Positions 1 to 11,955 of a stretch of 64,000 nucleotides of DNA are shown in pieces. Position numbers and translations under genes: made by a program. Location of the stretch: assembly GCA_027257055.1 (NCBI GenBank), contig JAPVLO010000133.1:1860001-1924000 (forward strand). Direction: 5' to 3'. Within the stretch, counting starts at the first letter, position 1, and each line of letters opens with the position of its first letter. A model generated the notes under the pieces. The model made no database searches and was not told the origin of the DNA. It worked only from the letters and a program-made list of their open reading frames with translations. The DNA comes from Cephalopachus bancanus. Taxonomy: Eukaryota; Chordata; Mammalia; Primates; Tarsiidae.

Positions 1-290
1 GATAATTTTAGAGAAATATAGACTTAAATAGATGGACTTCTCTCACTAGATATTTAAATATGCTATTAATTTCTAGTAAACAATGTAACATAATATAAAT
101 TTAGATGAGCAGAAATATAAATGAACCAAGATAGAAAATCCAAAAATAAATATGAGTAAAGAAGAATGTACATGACAAAAAGAAGTGGATATTTCCCAAC
201 AGTGGGGAAAGCAGGAGCTTTTCTATAGTGATGATAAGTTGATCAGCTTGCCATTTGAAAACAATGATTAACCCTTAAGAAGTTAACATT
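1..290. other. Unassigned AT-rich sequence
   Basis: No recognisable repeat, RNA gene or open frame of note; AT-rich intergenic or intronic DNA. Confidence 0.5.
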
Positions 291-594
291 GGCCAGGTGC
301 AGTGGCTCAACCTGTAATCCCAGCACTTTGAGAGGCCAAAGCTAGAAGATTGCCTGTGCCTGGGATTTCCAGACCAGCCTGGGCAACTTGGTGAAACCTT
401 GTCTCTACAGTAAATCACAAAAACTAGCCGGGTGTGGTTCGTGCATGTGTAGTTCCAGCTACTGGGAAGGCTGAGGTGGAAGGATCACTTAAGCCCAGCA
501 AGTAGACCTGCTGAGGTGGCCGTGATCATGCCACTGAACTCCAGCCTGGGCGACAAGAGTAAGACTCCAACTCAAAAAAAAAAAAAAAAAAAAA
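291..594 (+). mobile_element. Alu SINE (older copy)
   Basis: Dimeric 7SL-derived SINE beginning GGCCAGGTGCAGTGGCTCA and ending in CAACTC plus a poly(A) tail of about 20. It keeps CAGCACTTTG in the left arm and GGGCAACTTGG before the middle linker, both typical of the older Alus in this window. It lies in AT-rich DNA. Non-coding; it would depend on L1 proteins for movement. Substitutions throughout suggest a long-inactive copy. Confidence 0.93.
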
Positions 595-986
595 GTAAAC
601 GTCAGAAAAACCAGAAACATATGTTTAATTAGTGATAAAATCACAAAGAGCAGAGAAGAAACATTTTAAATAAAAAACACTATAGTATAACATAGCAGTT
701 CAAACTCTTATAGAGCTGTTGGTTAAGTGATCATGATTATTTTGCTGATTCTCTCTAGACTCATTGCATGCTTCTATAAAATGAACATATCAAGTATGAC
801 TAAAATTTTTAGTATATTAAATTATATAACATAATGTGCCTTTCATTAGTTACAGTATCTGCCACAAAGTGCTCAATTAGTGATTCTGCTAATGTTGTAA
901 TAATTATTATTACATTATTAAACAGACAACGCATGTCAAGAAAACCTAGAGTTGAAACGACAAAGGCTAAATATTATTGTATTAAC
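595..986. other. Unassigned AT-rich sequence
   Basis: Between two Alus; no repeat family or gene recognised. Confidence 0.5.
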
Positions 987-997
987 AAGTAAAACTA

Positions 998-1282
998 GCC
1001 GGGCTCGGTGACTCAGCCTGTAATCCCGTGCCTTTGGGAGGCTGAGGTGAGTGAATTGCCTGAGCCCGCAGATTCGAGACCTGCCTGGGCAAGGCAGATC
1101 TCATCTCTACAATAAATCAAAATATTAGCTGGACGTGGTAGCGCTTGCCTGTAGTTCCAGCTACTTGGAAGGCTGAGGCGGAAGGATCGCCGGAGCCCAA
1201 CAGGTTGAGGCTGTGGTGGCCAGGAGCATGCCCCTGCCCTTCAGCCTGGGCAACAGAGTGAGACTCCAACTCAAAAAAAAAA
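998..1282 (+). mobile_element. Alu SINE with 11-bp target duplication
   Basis: Starts GCCGGGCTCGGTGACTCAGCCTG and ends GAGACTCCAACTC followed by A(12). The flanking direct repeat AAGTAAAACTA is present at 987-997 and 1283-1293, so both ends of the insertion are defined. The B box reads GATTCGAGACC. The left arm has GGGCAAGGCAGATC, an intermediate form between the GGGCAACTTGG and GGGCAGCGAG types seen elsewhere. Confidence 0.95.
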
Positions 1283-1293
1283 AAGTAAAACTA

Positions 1294-3492
1294 TTTGGGT
1301 CAGCTAAAAACAATTTATACAAGAGGGACTTATGTAACTGAAACCTATAGACTATTAGAAAGTACTTGATAACTATAATGTACAAAAAATTATTAAAAAC
1401 CAGTGCAGAGGCACAGAGGGCAAAAATGATGGAGAAAATACCTCCATAAATTTTCCTCTCCATGAAAGCAATGAGAAAAACTGGCAACATTTTCAGAAGC
1501 AAGTTTTTCAGAACTCTGAAGATTAACCAGTCTTACAGGTTTCTTTTTATGGTGATAAAATATTCTGGAATTAAATAGTGGTTACGGCTGTCCAATTATG
1601 TTACTATACTAACCGCCACCGAATCATATACTTAAAAAAATGAACTTTATATCTCAAAGTAAACAATAGAAAAAATACCAATAGGGGACAAACCTAGGAC
1701 AAATTTCATAAAGAGAATTGAAATTCTAGTAAGAATTAAAATACTTGATAAATGTGTAATCTCACCAAAAAATATAAAACTTCTAAAATTGACAAGAAAT
1801 GAAGTATGTTGAACAAGTCCCATTTTTGAGAAAGTGTGAGGAGTTTGACCTCCCATCTCTAGTTGGAGAATGTGTATATTGTCCAGTCTCCATGTATGAC
1901 AGTTTATAATATGTAACTGAACATAGCCTTAATTTTATATTTAAATAACATATGTAACTATATTAGCGTGCATATATGAATGCATGAGGAAACTTGACAA
2001 GCATTCTTATGTTTTGAGTGATTATTGGTCAAATACATTATGGACAAATATATCACAATCATCAAGCAAAAAAAATGTAAATTTGGGTCTGCATGTATGG
2101 AGTACTTGTGTGGCAATATATTAAAAGTTACAAAGCAGTATGCATGGCGTGATTTTATTTGTATGAGAAAGAGCGAAAGAGGAGGGGAGAGGGAGGGAGG
2201 TAGAGAAATAGAGATTGAGAGACAGAAATATAGATGGAATTTTCTAGAAGAATGATATCAGAACATTAACAGAAAGAAGCATTTTGCACCCTTCACTTTA
2301 CAATATTGCGTATGTATTAATTTAGAAAAACAAGTTATTATTAAAAAGGATTGCTAATGAGAAACAATTTATACTTTTTACTTTTTGATATTGCTTTTTT
2401 ATAGACTAATATATAAAAACAACAAAGTTATTATTAAGAAAGGATTGTGTTATTCATGGATGCTAAATTAACTGGAAACTACTTCCTGTTAGAAAATATT
2501 TAGATAAATTTGGTATTTCCAAATAATTCTAGTAAAAGTATTTCCTAATGAAAACCTTATAAGGTACTATTTACTTAGTTTTACTCTGTGGCCCAAAGCT
2601 AAAGTTACTTAAGTTTCTGTTTGCTTAATACATTTTTCCTACTTTATTGATGCTTTTAAATTTTGAATTCCCAGAATACCACATAGCATTGTCAAGTAAT
2701 GGCATTATCTAATAGCATCTGTACAAGCAAATTGTGGTTCAACACATCAAGCATGTTGCTCATAATGAATATGAGACATATTTTCCAATATTATAAAAAT
2801 TGCCATTTTGCAATTTAAAATTTTAATATAAGGTAAGTACAAATTAGTATTTTTTTTTCTATGCCAGAAGGCAGAACATTTTAAGTCAAAGAAAGCTGAT
2901 GTACATATACAAACCTATCTTATAAATTGTTAATGGCTATGTTAGTAACCATACAAATATGGAGATCAGGCTTTAGATGTCATCAGGCTTGTCTACTGAG
3001 GTTTTCTAGCAAGGGTGGATTGTGTTTATGGCCCAATCATAAACTTGTCACATTTATTGACAGAAAATATAGTGACCCTTTCTATGCTCATTCAGAATGA
3101 GAACTGTGGCTAGGACCAAATTTGTGAATCAGAATTAGAAAAAAGTTCCATAACACCTTTCCTATTAAAGAAAAGAAAAATTGAATGAAATTAGTAGAAA
3201 TGCTTAAAATGTAAGAACTTCATTTCATCAATCGGGTCAATGTCTAAATTAAGCAATTACACATCATTAAATTAGCATTCATGAAATCCAATTAATAATT
3301 CATCCCCAACACATTTACTTAAACTTCTTTGGAATCACTGTATTTATTCAGTGAAGAGTGAAATAATTTAATTTGCTAAGCATTCACAATAAGGGTAACA
3401 TCACTGTCTTGATTAGAAAGCAGCATTACATGCAAATAAGTTGAGGTCACTCTGGAGGAAGAAGCCTCTTCTCTATGGAGATCATAAGATTT
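1294..3492. other. Unassigned AT-rich stretch with local repeats
   Basis: No gene or confidently named repeat. A purine-rich tract (GA/GGGA) lies at about 2166-2235. A 22-23 bp motif beginning AAGTTATTATTAA and ending AAGGATTG occurs at 2332-2353 and again, with one extra base, at 2425-2447. This is a small dispersed duplication of unknown origin. Confidence 0.5.
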
Positions 3493-3507
3493 AGAAATGT
3501 TATTCCT

Positions 3508-3807
3508 GGCCGGGCTCGGTGGCTCAGCCTGTAATCCCGCGCTTTGGGAGGCTGAGGTGAGTGGATTGCCTGAGTCCGCGGGTTCAAGACCCACCTGGGC
3601 AACTTGGCGAGATCTCATCTCTGCAATAAATTTAAAAAAAAAAAAAATTAGCCGGGCGGTTGCGTGCCTGTAATTCCGGCTACTCGGAAGGCTGAGGCGG
3701 AAGGATTGCCGGAGACCAGCGGGTCGAGGCTGCGGTGGCTGGGAGCGGCCACTGCACTCCAGTCTGGGAGACAGAGTGAAACTCCAACTCAAAAAAAAAA
3801 AAAAAAA
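3508..3807 (+). mobile_element. Alu SINE with 15-bp target duplication
   Basis: Starts GGCCGGGCTCGGTGGCTCAG and ends CAACTC plus A(18). The direct repeat AGAAATGTTATTCCT at 3493-3507 is matched with one mismatch at 3808-3822. It retains GGGCAACTTGGCGAGATC in the left arm. The B box arm reads CGCGGGTTCAAGACCCACC. The antisense open frame across it is an artefact of Alu sequence. Confidence 0.96.
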
Positions 3808-3822
3808 AGAAATATTATTCCT

Positions 3823-6800
3823 AGTTCCTCACCATAACTTGCTTGTTTGTATCCACCTGCCTGTTGTTCTAGAGAGAAACTGGAAGATGAAGCTTGGAAT
3901 AGAAAAACCTGGATTCCAGTAATATTTTGAACGTCTTTTCCTGATGAATAACTTTCATTGTAGATTAGCCACTAAAAATTAGAAGCATTATTTTATAGTA
4001 ATTTTAAAAATAAACTTCTGAATACCTTTATACTAAAATAAACAGCTATTTGCCAATGTGTCACAAGTTACAGATTTAGGAACAGAGATTTCCCAAATTG
4101 GTACATTTATGATGTAGTTAAATTGATTTTTATTCTGTTGTGTGAGAGAAATCTCAACAAATTGCAGATACGTGGTTGAAGACATGCCCTAAATCAGTGA
4201 GCAATTTTAGTCATCATTTCAAGATTGGTATCTATTGCCTGAGTAAAATAAAATTACGCTTTAATATTTCTTTTATATAACCTTTAAAAAACAGAGCAAT
4301 TGATAATAGAAAGTGATTTTTTTTTCTGAATAAAGAAATATGCTTACAGGAATTAAAGGCACTCATGTCTTGAGCAAGATGGGATTTAATGTGGCAAGAC
4401 TGAGAGGAAAGAAAGTGGTGGAACAGAGAACCAGCAGTATCTAGAGGATTTAGTAGTCTTGTAGAGAAAAAATACTGTCAAATTTGGTTGGCAAAGCATA
4501 GTAAGTAAAGGCAGTATAAAGCAATGATGAATCAATGGTCATTAGAAACAGGGCAGAGGAATTCATGGAGCCCACTGGAACACAGAACTCAGTTCCTAGA
4601 GAGAGAGACAGTAGGTGTGAATTTGGGCCTCAGTCATGCAGGTTTTTAATTTAAGAAAGTTTCTGGTGTGAGAATTAGGCCACAAGGAGATTGAGTAAGA
4701 TCCAGAATATACCATAGTTAGACACGAGGATAGTGCAGAAACCTTTAAGTCCCTCAGGTCTAGATGTGCTTTTATGCAGGCTAATTATTTGGAGTTAACA
4801 GAAACTTTGGAAACTACATTGATGCATAGTGACTAAACTGCACTTATCACATTAAGACTTTTATAATATTTTTATGCATTTCTGATGCAAATAGGTGCAG
4901 AAATATGCTAAAGAAAGTGATTTCCTAATGATAAGAAGGCAGCCTTAGAAAGGCAGAAGGACTAAGCAAGATGGGCCAATGACAAAAAAAGAAGTTTAAA
5001 AATAGTCATTCTTAGAGACTTCCTTTGGCCATGTACACAACTTCAAGTAATAGAAAAATGGTAAACTACGTTACATGATTTTAAGAAACTCTCATGTATT
5101 TTTGAGAGAAAAGAATGAAACATTTCTCCTTTTAGTATGCATCTTATGTTCCATCCCAGGAATGTACACATATATTCAAGAAGAGAACGTTTGCTTTTCT
5201 TTTAAGTCCACTCACAGCTTCACTTTCTAAGAAGCAATTTACTTGAAGAATCTGGATTTCTCATATCTTTAATTTGGATTTTCTGCTTGCAAATCAAAGA
5301 GGCAATCTTTTGTTTCACAAAGGTTTTCTTGGTTTATCACCTTGATGGACTTTACATGTGTTAAATGCTAATGCTCAGGAGTTTAAGCAGAACTGGACAT
5401 AGTTTACATAGTTTACAAAGAGCTGGACACATAATTAGCATTATTACCCTTCATCCTGCAGCCTGCATCATTGGTGCTTGATGAAGCGAACGCTACCAGG
5501 GGTAGTTATCAGCTGCTTTGTAATAAGTCTCCACTCTTCTCTCTAAGGTATGAAGGAAGGAGAGGAATTATGCTAGGTTGATTCCATTACATAACCCAGC
5601 CTATATCACCAGGTGAAGGATGTACTTCCTGCTTTGAAATTTAAACCTATAATTTCTGACAAACAGTGCCAATCTCAAAGTGCACACAGGATCTAAGAAA
5701 GAGAGTGTAGGAAGTGACTTTGGTTAATATGTTTCATTGAAATAGTGGTTGGGTATGTAAATATTGGGGGATCTGAGGATATTCCTTTTCTGAAATACTA
5801 GACAAGACTCTTAATTATCTGTGTTGTTTTTTACTGCTTAATCAGTTACTCAAAATTAGAAGACACTTTGGGAAATTCATTGAGGTTTCTTTCCAATTAG
5901 ATTATCTTTCTATATTATACTTGTAGCCGTAGGGCTTTTCTGATATTTTCATGCCATTCTGACTCAAACTCTTTAAAAGGCAGTATATCCCAAATCCTCC
6001 CTTGTTTAGGGCAGGGACTTTTCGAGGCATGTTTTGATTCAGAGTTCTTCTTTGCATATACCTATGTTCTGTATGATTGTACTTCTGAATAAGTAAGTTA
6101 ATATTATTCACTAAATTCAATAGCCCAATTCTGGGTTGCTGGTATTCATCTATGTCTTGATCTAAGCAGTGGTAGCATGGATACTTACTTTGTAAGAATT
6201 CATGGATCCAGCACCAATAATCTGTCCACTTGATTTTGTGTCATCTATCAAGTTTTTAACAAGTTTACAGAAAAGTTCCTTCCCTAGAATTACAATTTTT
6301 TAATTATAGGAAAACTCCCCATGTCCTCTCTCAGAACCTTTTTATTCTTCTTTTCCATAAAATTTAAGCAAAGTGAGTTATATCATTTCCATCAACAGAT
6401 TAAGCAAATGGAAGTTGCTAGGTGTAAAGAGAGGGTAGCAGTAGACTTTATTAGTCTCAGGTACATGGACAATGTGAAATGTCTAAAACTGAAAAGAAGG
6501 CAGAGAGAACAAATAAGGGAAAAAAATCCAAAAACATAAAAATTAGGCCCGAGGTGACACAAAGCAGAGTCACGTCAGGCTTCTCAGCATAGAATCAAAT
6601 GGTTGCAAAATACTCCAAACCTTGAGAGAGCATCAAAATCCACCTTTCCTCCCAGTTGTCATATAAATGGAAATGGAATTAATAACAATGCCTATCTTGT
6701 ACTCACAGATTATTCATTTTAGTATTATCTCAGTATTTGTACACACTATAATAGTGGAATAAACAATTGACCAGCTATCAAAAAAAAGCAATATACGTAT

Positions 6801-7274
6801 ATAGTTGCATAATTGCATTTGCAAGTGTATTTACTAAATTACTCTTTTTCTGTAAATGGGGACACCTTCCGTATTTCTGTAAGCCATTAGGTTTGCTGTT
6901 AAAATGACCAGTGATATACTATTAATTCAGAATTCTGTGTATCTTAGTAAAGATTTCAGAAAGAACTAACTTCATCCACAGTATCATTATTTTGTGACAG
7001 CTGGCTAGTAGTGGCTCCCAGAATAAGAGAATGAAGAACATGTGACCTTGAAGCCTAGACAGACAGGTAGAGATGGATGCAGGAGAAAGAAAAGAAAGGG
7101 TGCAGAAGGCAATAGAGTTTTGTAATAAATGAAAGGATGATGAAAGGAGAAACTATGTACATAGGTAGTATTGATTATTTTATTCTCTTGAGCATGGAAT
7201 TACACTTACCAACTTGTAGCATCTGTCCAATCAACATAAATCACATTATTCTTTTGCAGCAGTGCTGTCTTTTT
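3823..7274. other. Unassigned stretch
   Basis: About 3.4 kb, mostly AT-rich. The 4350-4750 part is less AT-rich and looks like decayed old repeat, but I could not assign a family. No exon-like open frame with conserved-looking composition was seen on either strand. Confidence 0.45.
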
Positions 7275-7358
7275 TAGAAATGAAAAAGAGGAAGAGGAAG
7301 GGGAGGAAAGGCGTGAGGGGAGGAGAAGGAGGGAGGGGAAAGGGGGGAGAGAAGGGAC
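7275..7358 (+). repeat. GA-rich low-complexity tract
   Basis: Purine-only run built of GAA, GGA and GGGA units on the plus strand. No coding meaning. Confidence 0.9.
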
Positions 7359-7504
7359 TAAGAGGTACATAAATTTATCTTGATTAGTAGTACTTTTGCT
7401 TGATTGAATGTTAAATTGGGGGCATTAAACAAAATCAAGTATCTAGGAAATATGTTCACCATCCTTCATTAACTTACCTTTGATTCATTATAAATTAAAC
7501 TATT

Positions 7505-7770
7505 TGCTACTGTTAATCCCATCTCCCTCCCCCCACCATAGTTTCCCAGTACTGTCAGTCATTTTCGTATAGTATTGCATTGGATGTTTAAGGTTCATTA
7601 TATGAGTGAGAACATGTGATACTTGGATCTTTGTTTTTGTGAGAGGTCACTCAGTATTATAGACTCTAATTCCATCCAGGTTGCTGCAAAGTTCATGATT
7701 TTGTTCTTTTTTATGGATGCGTGGTATTCCATCGTGTATATGTACCACATTTTTTTAATCTATTTACCCA
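7505..7770 (-). mobile_element. L1 ORF2-3'UTR fragment
   Basis: Closely parallels 60,737-61,000, the 3' end of the younger L1 at the end of this window. Both read CATAGTTTCCCA, ACTGTCAGTCATTTTC, GAGAGGTCAC and GGTTGCTGCAAA in the same order. The match covers the last ORF2 codons and proximal 3'UTR on the minus strand and stops after ACCACATTTTTTTAATC. Neither a poly(A) end nor clear target duplications are visible, so both ends are truncated or eroded. Confidence 0.88.
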
Positions 7771-8092
7771 AGAAGGTGCATTACCTCTTTTCTGCCTATC
7801 TGTTGTTTACAGTTCAATTCCCATATGCGCTTTGAAAGTTCATGAAATATTGTTTATATAAATTAAAATTTAGAAAACATTATTGCAATTCATAAGTGTA
7901 TCTAGACTAGTACTATATCTGGGAGACTCTAGTTAAATATAAAAGGCTATATCACAACTGCAGGAATGTTCTCTTCTTTCTGTCCCATGTTTTATTCATT
8001 TCTGAATGTTTCATAATTTTTACCTCTCAAACCTAGCTTAGTTAAGTTTATTAGCCTTTTGACTGGTATTGTGTTTACATTATGAAAATACT
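7771..8092. other. Unassigned AT-rich sequence
   Basis: Separates the L1 fragment from a possible continuation near 8446; no family recognised. Confidence 0.4.
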
Positions 8093-8108
8093 AGTATGTA
8101 TGTGTACA

Positions 8109-8148
<40 letters not shown>

Positions 8149-8162
8149 TATATATATATAAA
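8093..8162 (+). repeat. (TG)n(TA)n microsatellite
   Basis: Compound dinucleotide tract: roughly 15 TG units followed by interrupted TA units, then a T-run. Confidence 0.95.
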
Positions 8163-8445
8163 TTTTTTTTTTCTTCATAGCACATAAAATTCTACCCAGC
8201 CCTCATTTCAACTAGTGAGGACTTTGTAAATATTTGGTATATTTATAAATATTTTAGTGACTGTAACTATATTACCCTATGGAGATATCATAATTTATTT
8301 AATGTTTTGCTTATTTTTGCACTTGAGGATTTTACAGTTTTACTAATATGGATATACCAGTATCTTCAGTTTTGACTATTTTCATAGGAAAGATCTCATA
8401 GAGAATATCATTACGTCAAGAGCTGAGAGTTTTATTGTCTTGGTT

Positions 8446-8490
8446 CCATGATTTTGCTATTGTGAATAGTGCTGCAATAATCTGAATTTT
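8446..8490 (-). mobile_element. Short L1 fragment
   Basis: GGTTCCATGATTTTGCTATTG and GTGCTGCAATAA match the next block of L1 ORF2 antisense sequence (61,018-61,060). It could be the displaced continuation of the copy at 7505-7770. Confidence 0.55.
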
Positions 8491-8517
8491 CTAAAATTCT
8501 TTTGCACCCGCATTTAA

Positions 8518-8965
8518 TACATAACCCCTCCCCCAAGTAACTATTCTAACTACTGATGCTGTGTATTAGCTCATCCTAATTTTGAACTTCACCTAAGAGA
8601 AAATAATTCTGTGCCATTTTTAATATCTGACTCCTTTCACCCAATATTTTGATTTTGGAACAGTTGCATCTGTTTCTCATTCTTTTATTGCCATGTAATA
8701 TTCCCTTGTGTGAACACACACTAGTTTTCTACTGTCAAAAGACATTTGAATTGTTTTCAGTTTGAGGATACTTGGAATAAAGTCTCCATAAACACTCTTT
8801 CCCAAGTCATTTGGTAGACATAAGCATTTTTTTATGTTACTAAATGCCCAAAGTGCAACTGCTACTTAATAGGGTAGACAAATGGTTAGTTTTGGTATAA
8901 TTTGGCAAATAGATTTCCAAAGTGGTTGTATCAAGGATATCCAATTCCTCCAGCAGGAAATAAGA
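8518..8965 (-). mobile_element. Old L1 (L1M-type) 3' end
   Basis: Antisense L1 order is recognisable despite heavy decay: a CCCCTCCCCCAAGTAAC 3'UTR motif, a TTTATTGCCATGTAATATTCC stretch, TGTTTTCAGTTTGAGG, then AGATTTCCAAAGTGGTTGTA. This is the usual run of ORF2 C-terminus and 3'UTR on the minus strand. Divergence indicates an insertion predating the primate L1s elsewhere in the window. Confidence 0.75.
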
Positions 8966-10495
8966 TGTCCAATTGCTTGATGTCCTAAATAGCACTTATT
9001 GTCTTTCACAATCATCTTTCACAACGAATAAATATCATTCCACACATCTCCATATAGATATATACAAATTGCAAGTTAAATAAATGTAAAGAAGTATTTC
9101 AGAAAAATTGACTTTAATTTTCTTTTTAATAATTAAAGTTAATCATAACTAAATTTAATCAAAGAAAAAAAATGTGTGAGTAAATAAAATATTGTAGAAC
9201 TTCAATTTTGATGAGATTAATTGGTCCTAAAATATCTCTCTAAAATTAAGTATAGATCATGGAAACCTGTTTTAAATGTTAATATTACCTACCATCACTC
9301 TGCTATAAGTATGAAACTAATACATTACATTAACTCCCACTTGTCCTTACCCTGTCACTGATTTTAAATTTTTATTCTAATTATAATTGTATTATGGTTA
9401 AAAGAAAAATAGAGTTTACCTATTTAGTAATTGTTGTACCTAAACTTTAGTTTTATTAATTTTATCACTAGTAATTTTACCATTATTTTAAATTGTGTAT
9501 TTTGATTGACTTCTTATTTTGCTTTATTTTTCAGAAAATAGGGCTTCAAAATTTTAACATGTTTCGTTGTTCTTGGTTTTGTTTAATACTTTTCTGCTCC
9601 ATTTGTTTAAATTTATAGTTAGAAAAGATTGTACCAAATAGATACATGTTTAGAGTTACTTTTTTAAGCAAATATTACAGCAGTACTTCAAATGAAATGC
9701 ATTAATACACCACCTTAAACCTTTCTTAGACTTTCTCCCTAGACGAATATTTTTAACATTTGTATTATTACAGTCACATGAAAAAATTCTGAATATATTC
9801 TCCTTGTGAAAAAAATTAAAAGTTAAGCCTGTATTCCCCCTTTGATACTATAAGTGAAAAGTAAGTATAATATTTTATGTTTTTGCATGTACTGCATATA
9901 AACAATTGATATACATATTTTACTTTGTAATATTCTAATTTTATTTATCATTTTATCTTAGAGTCCAGTCCATCTTGGTTTATACCCATTTGTCATCCTT
10001 TTAAACTGTTGACTATTATTCAATACTATAAATTTATTATAATTTACTATAATTTAATAATATACATTAATTGTCTAGTTCTATGTCTGAAAAGTACAAC
10101 TAACAATGGTAGGAACATTTACTAGGCACTAACCAACTACTAATTGTTTGACTCTAAACAACTTAAATATATCAAGTTATTTAATCTTATCAAAATTCCA
10201 ATAATACAGTAGTATTTATTTCACCATTGCATGAAATTGGGCTATTTGAAAAGTAAGACTTGTGGGGTGTAATTTTGCAATTTTTGACTCTAATTATTTC
10301 TCTACAATTCATACAATAGATTTAATTCTTTTTTAATCTTCATAGATAAAATTTAGAAACAAGTATCATTGCTTTTCTTATCACCTTTTTGTTGTGAATC
10401 ACAAGATCACTTCTAGAAAACAAAACCAACCATTTTAGAAAATATGTTTCCTGTTCCCATATAATTGTCAAAACTTCATTTGACACATTGCCTCT
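8966..10495. other. Unassigned AT-rich stretch
   Basis: Very AT-rich 1.5 kb with no recognisable repeat or gene. Confidence 0.5.
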
Positions 10496-10931
10496 TGTAT
10501 TAGTTTCCTAGAGCTGCTATAACAAAATACCCAAGCTGTGTGACTTAAAGAACAGAAATTCATTCTCACAGTTTGGAGGCTGGAAGTCGGAGGTCAAGTT
10601 GTTGGTGAGGTTAGTTTCTTCTGAAGACTATGAGGCAGATTTTGATCCATGCTAATCTTCTAGCTTCTGGCTGGCAATTTTGGCCTTCTTGGGCTTGTAG
10701 AAACATCACCTTGGCACCTGCCTTCATCTTCACAGGGCATTCTCCCTATGTCAGTGTCCAAATTTCCCCTTTGTGTACATACAGAATTGGGGTAACTCCT
10801 AATCCAATATCATTTCATTTCAACTAATTATAATTGCAACAACTCTTTTCATATAGGACCATACTCTGAGGTACTGGAATTAGGACCTCAACATATAAAT
10901 TTTGGGGGGAAACACAATTCAACTCCTAGCA
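10496..10931 (-). mobile_element. MLT1-type ERVL-MaLR LTR
   Basis: Antisense solo LTR. The plus strand begins TGTATTAGTTTCCTAGAGC, followed by CTGCTATAACAAAATACC and CTCACAGTTTGGAGGCTGG. It ends AATTTTGGGGGGAAACAC with AATTCAACTCCTAGCA. These are the characteristic terminal blocks of MLT1/MST-like MaLR LTRs read backwards. Length (~436 bp) fits one LTR; no internal sequence follows. The exact subfamily is not assigned and clear 5-bp target duplications are not visible. Confidence 0.85.
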
Positions 10932-11270
10932 CTTTCTTACCAAACTTCTACACTCCCTTGACTGTGTCCTGCTACAGGCTAGCCTTCTGCAGAGGAAGGG
11001 GTGTGTCTGGCTTTCTCTCAACTCACCTTTCACTTTTACTTCCTCTTACCTCTCCTACTCACTAAGGTGCACACCCACGATTGAGGTGGCAGAGGAGAGA
11101 GGAGGCAAGAATATTCCTACATAACTACACTTGTCCACAGTTGGATACTTCCTTCTTGGGTTTGGCAGGTGCATAAAAATTATTAATTATTTAGCTGTAT
11201 GCTTTTAGAAACTCTTGAAAATCAACCATTTGGTAGAGTAGGCAGGTTAGGCTAGTAAAACTTCAGGGCT
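10932..11270. other. Unassigned moderate-GC sequence
   Basis: Lies between two LTR-like segments; includes a GAGGAGAGAGGAGG purine run. It may be part of the downstream ERV but I cannot show it. Confidence 0.35.
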
Positions 11271-11955
11271 CTAGGAAAGTCCCAAGCGCTGTGAGACCTG
11301 TAGCAGCTGGTGCAAAACCAGGCATGAAAGCAAGCAGTCTAGCTATGGGCAACTTCATGCCTACCTACCTGTTAAACTCTTGTCAGCTACACCTGCAGCA
11401 CTGTGGTCTTTTATCCAGGATGCTTGTAGTCAAGAGCTGACCACCAAGGCAGGAACTAGCTTAGAGACCCCCAGAGCATGCACACCAATAGCCACAGTCG
11501 ACCTAAGATAATCATGACCCACAATCACCTCCATCATACTTTCATTATAATATCATTAGCATTGTGGTTTTACAAAATCTCTAATCACCAGGGTGCTGTG
11601 ACAGTCCTGGTATGACCTTATAAGGCCTGAATGTCCCCTGCTTGATGTGAGGAAGGAATAACAGAGACTCAGCACTAAGACCATCCATTTCTAGAAGAAA
11701 CCTACCCCAAACCCACTCCTCAACACCCATAAGCATAAAAATTCTAGCTCAATAGTAGTTGGGTACAGAAGCAGCAGCTTTCCTTAGGCTGTTTCTGCCC
11801 ACTCCCCCTTCTTGGGAATGCACTCTTCTTTGCTCAGTAAAGCTATTTGCTTATCCCGCTTCTGCTTCTCTGTATATCCTTCATTCCCAACATTAACACA
11901 AGACTCTGTTGTTGACCATCTCGTACAAGGAGCAGCGTCCCTTCTCCTGGTAACA
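11271..11955 (+). mobile_element. Probable class I endogenous retroviral LTR (boundaries uncertain)
   Basis: The 3' part has LTR organisation: a TATA-like CATAAAAATT near 11,732, then about 105 bp downstream a polyadenylation-like CAGTAAAG near 11,837. A pyrimidine-rich U5-like segment follows (CCCGCTTCTGCTTCTC) and it ends near GGTAACA. No protein-coding retroviral sequence or primer-binding site was recognised on either side, so it is probably a solo or truncated LTR. The start is a guess. It could instead be an unrelated moderate-GC repeat. Confidence 0.45.

Noticed and set aside
2025..2255. 76-codon plus-strand frame
   Set aside because: Its C-terminal half is the GA-rich tract and the rest is AT-rich sequence without any protein motif.
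10630..10827. 65-codon plus-strand frame
   Set aside because: It lies wholly inside the antisense MLT1-type LTR.
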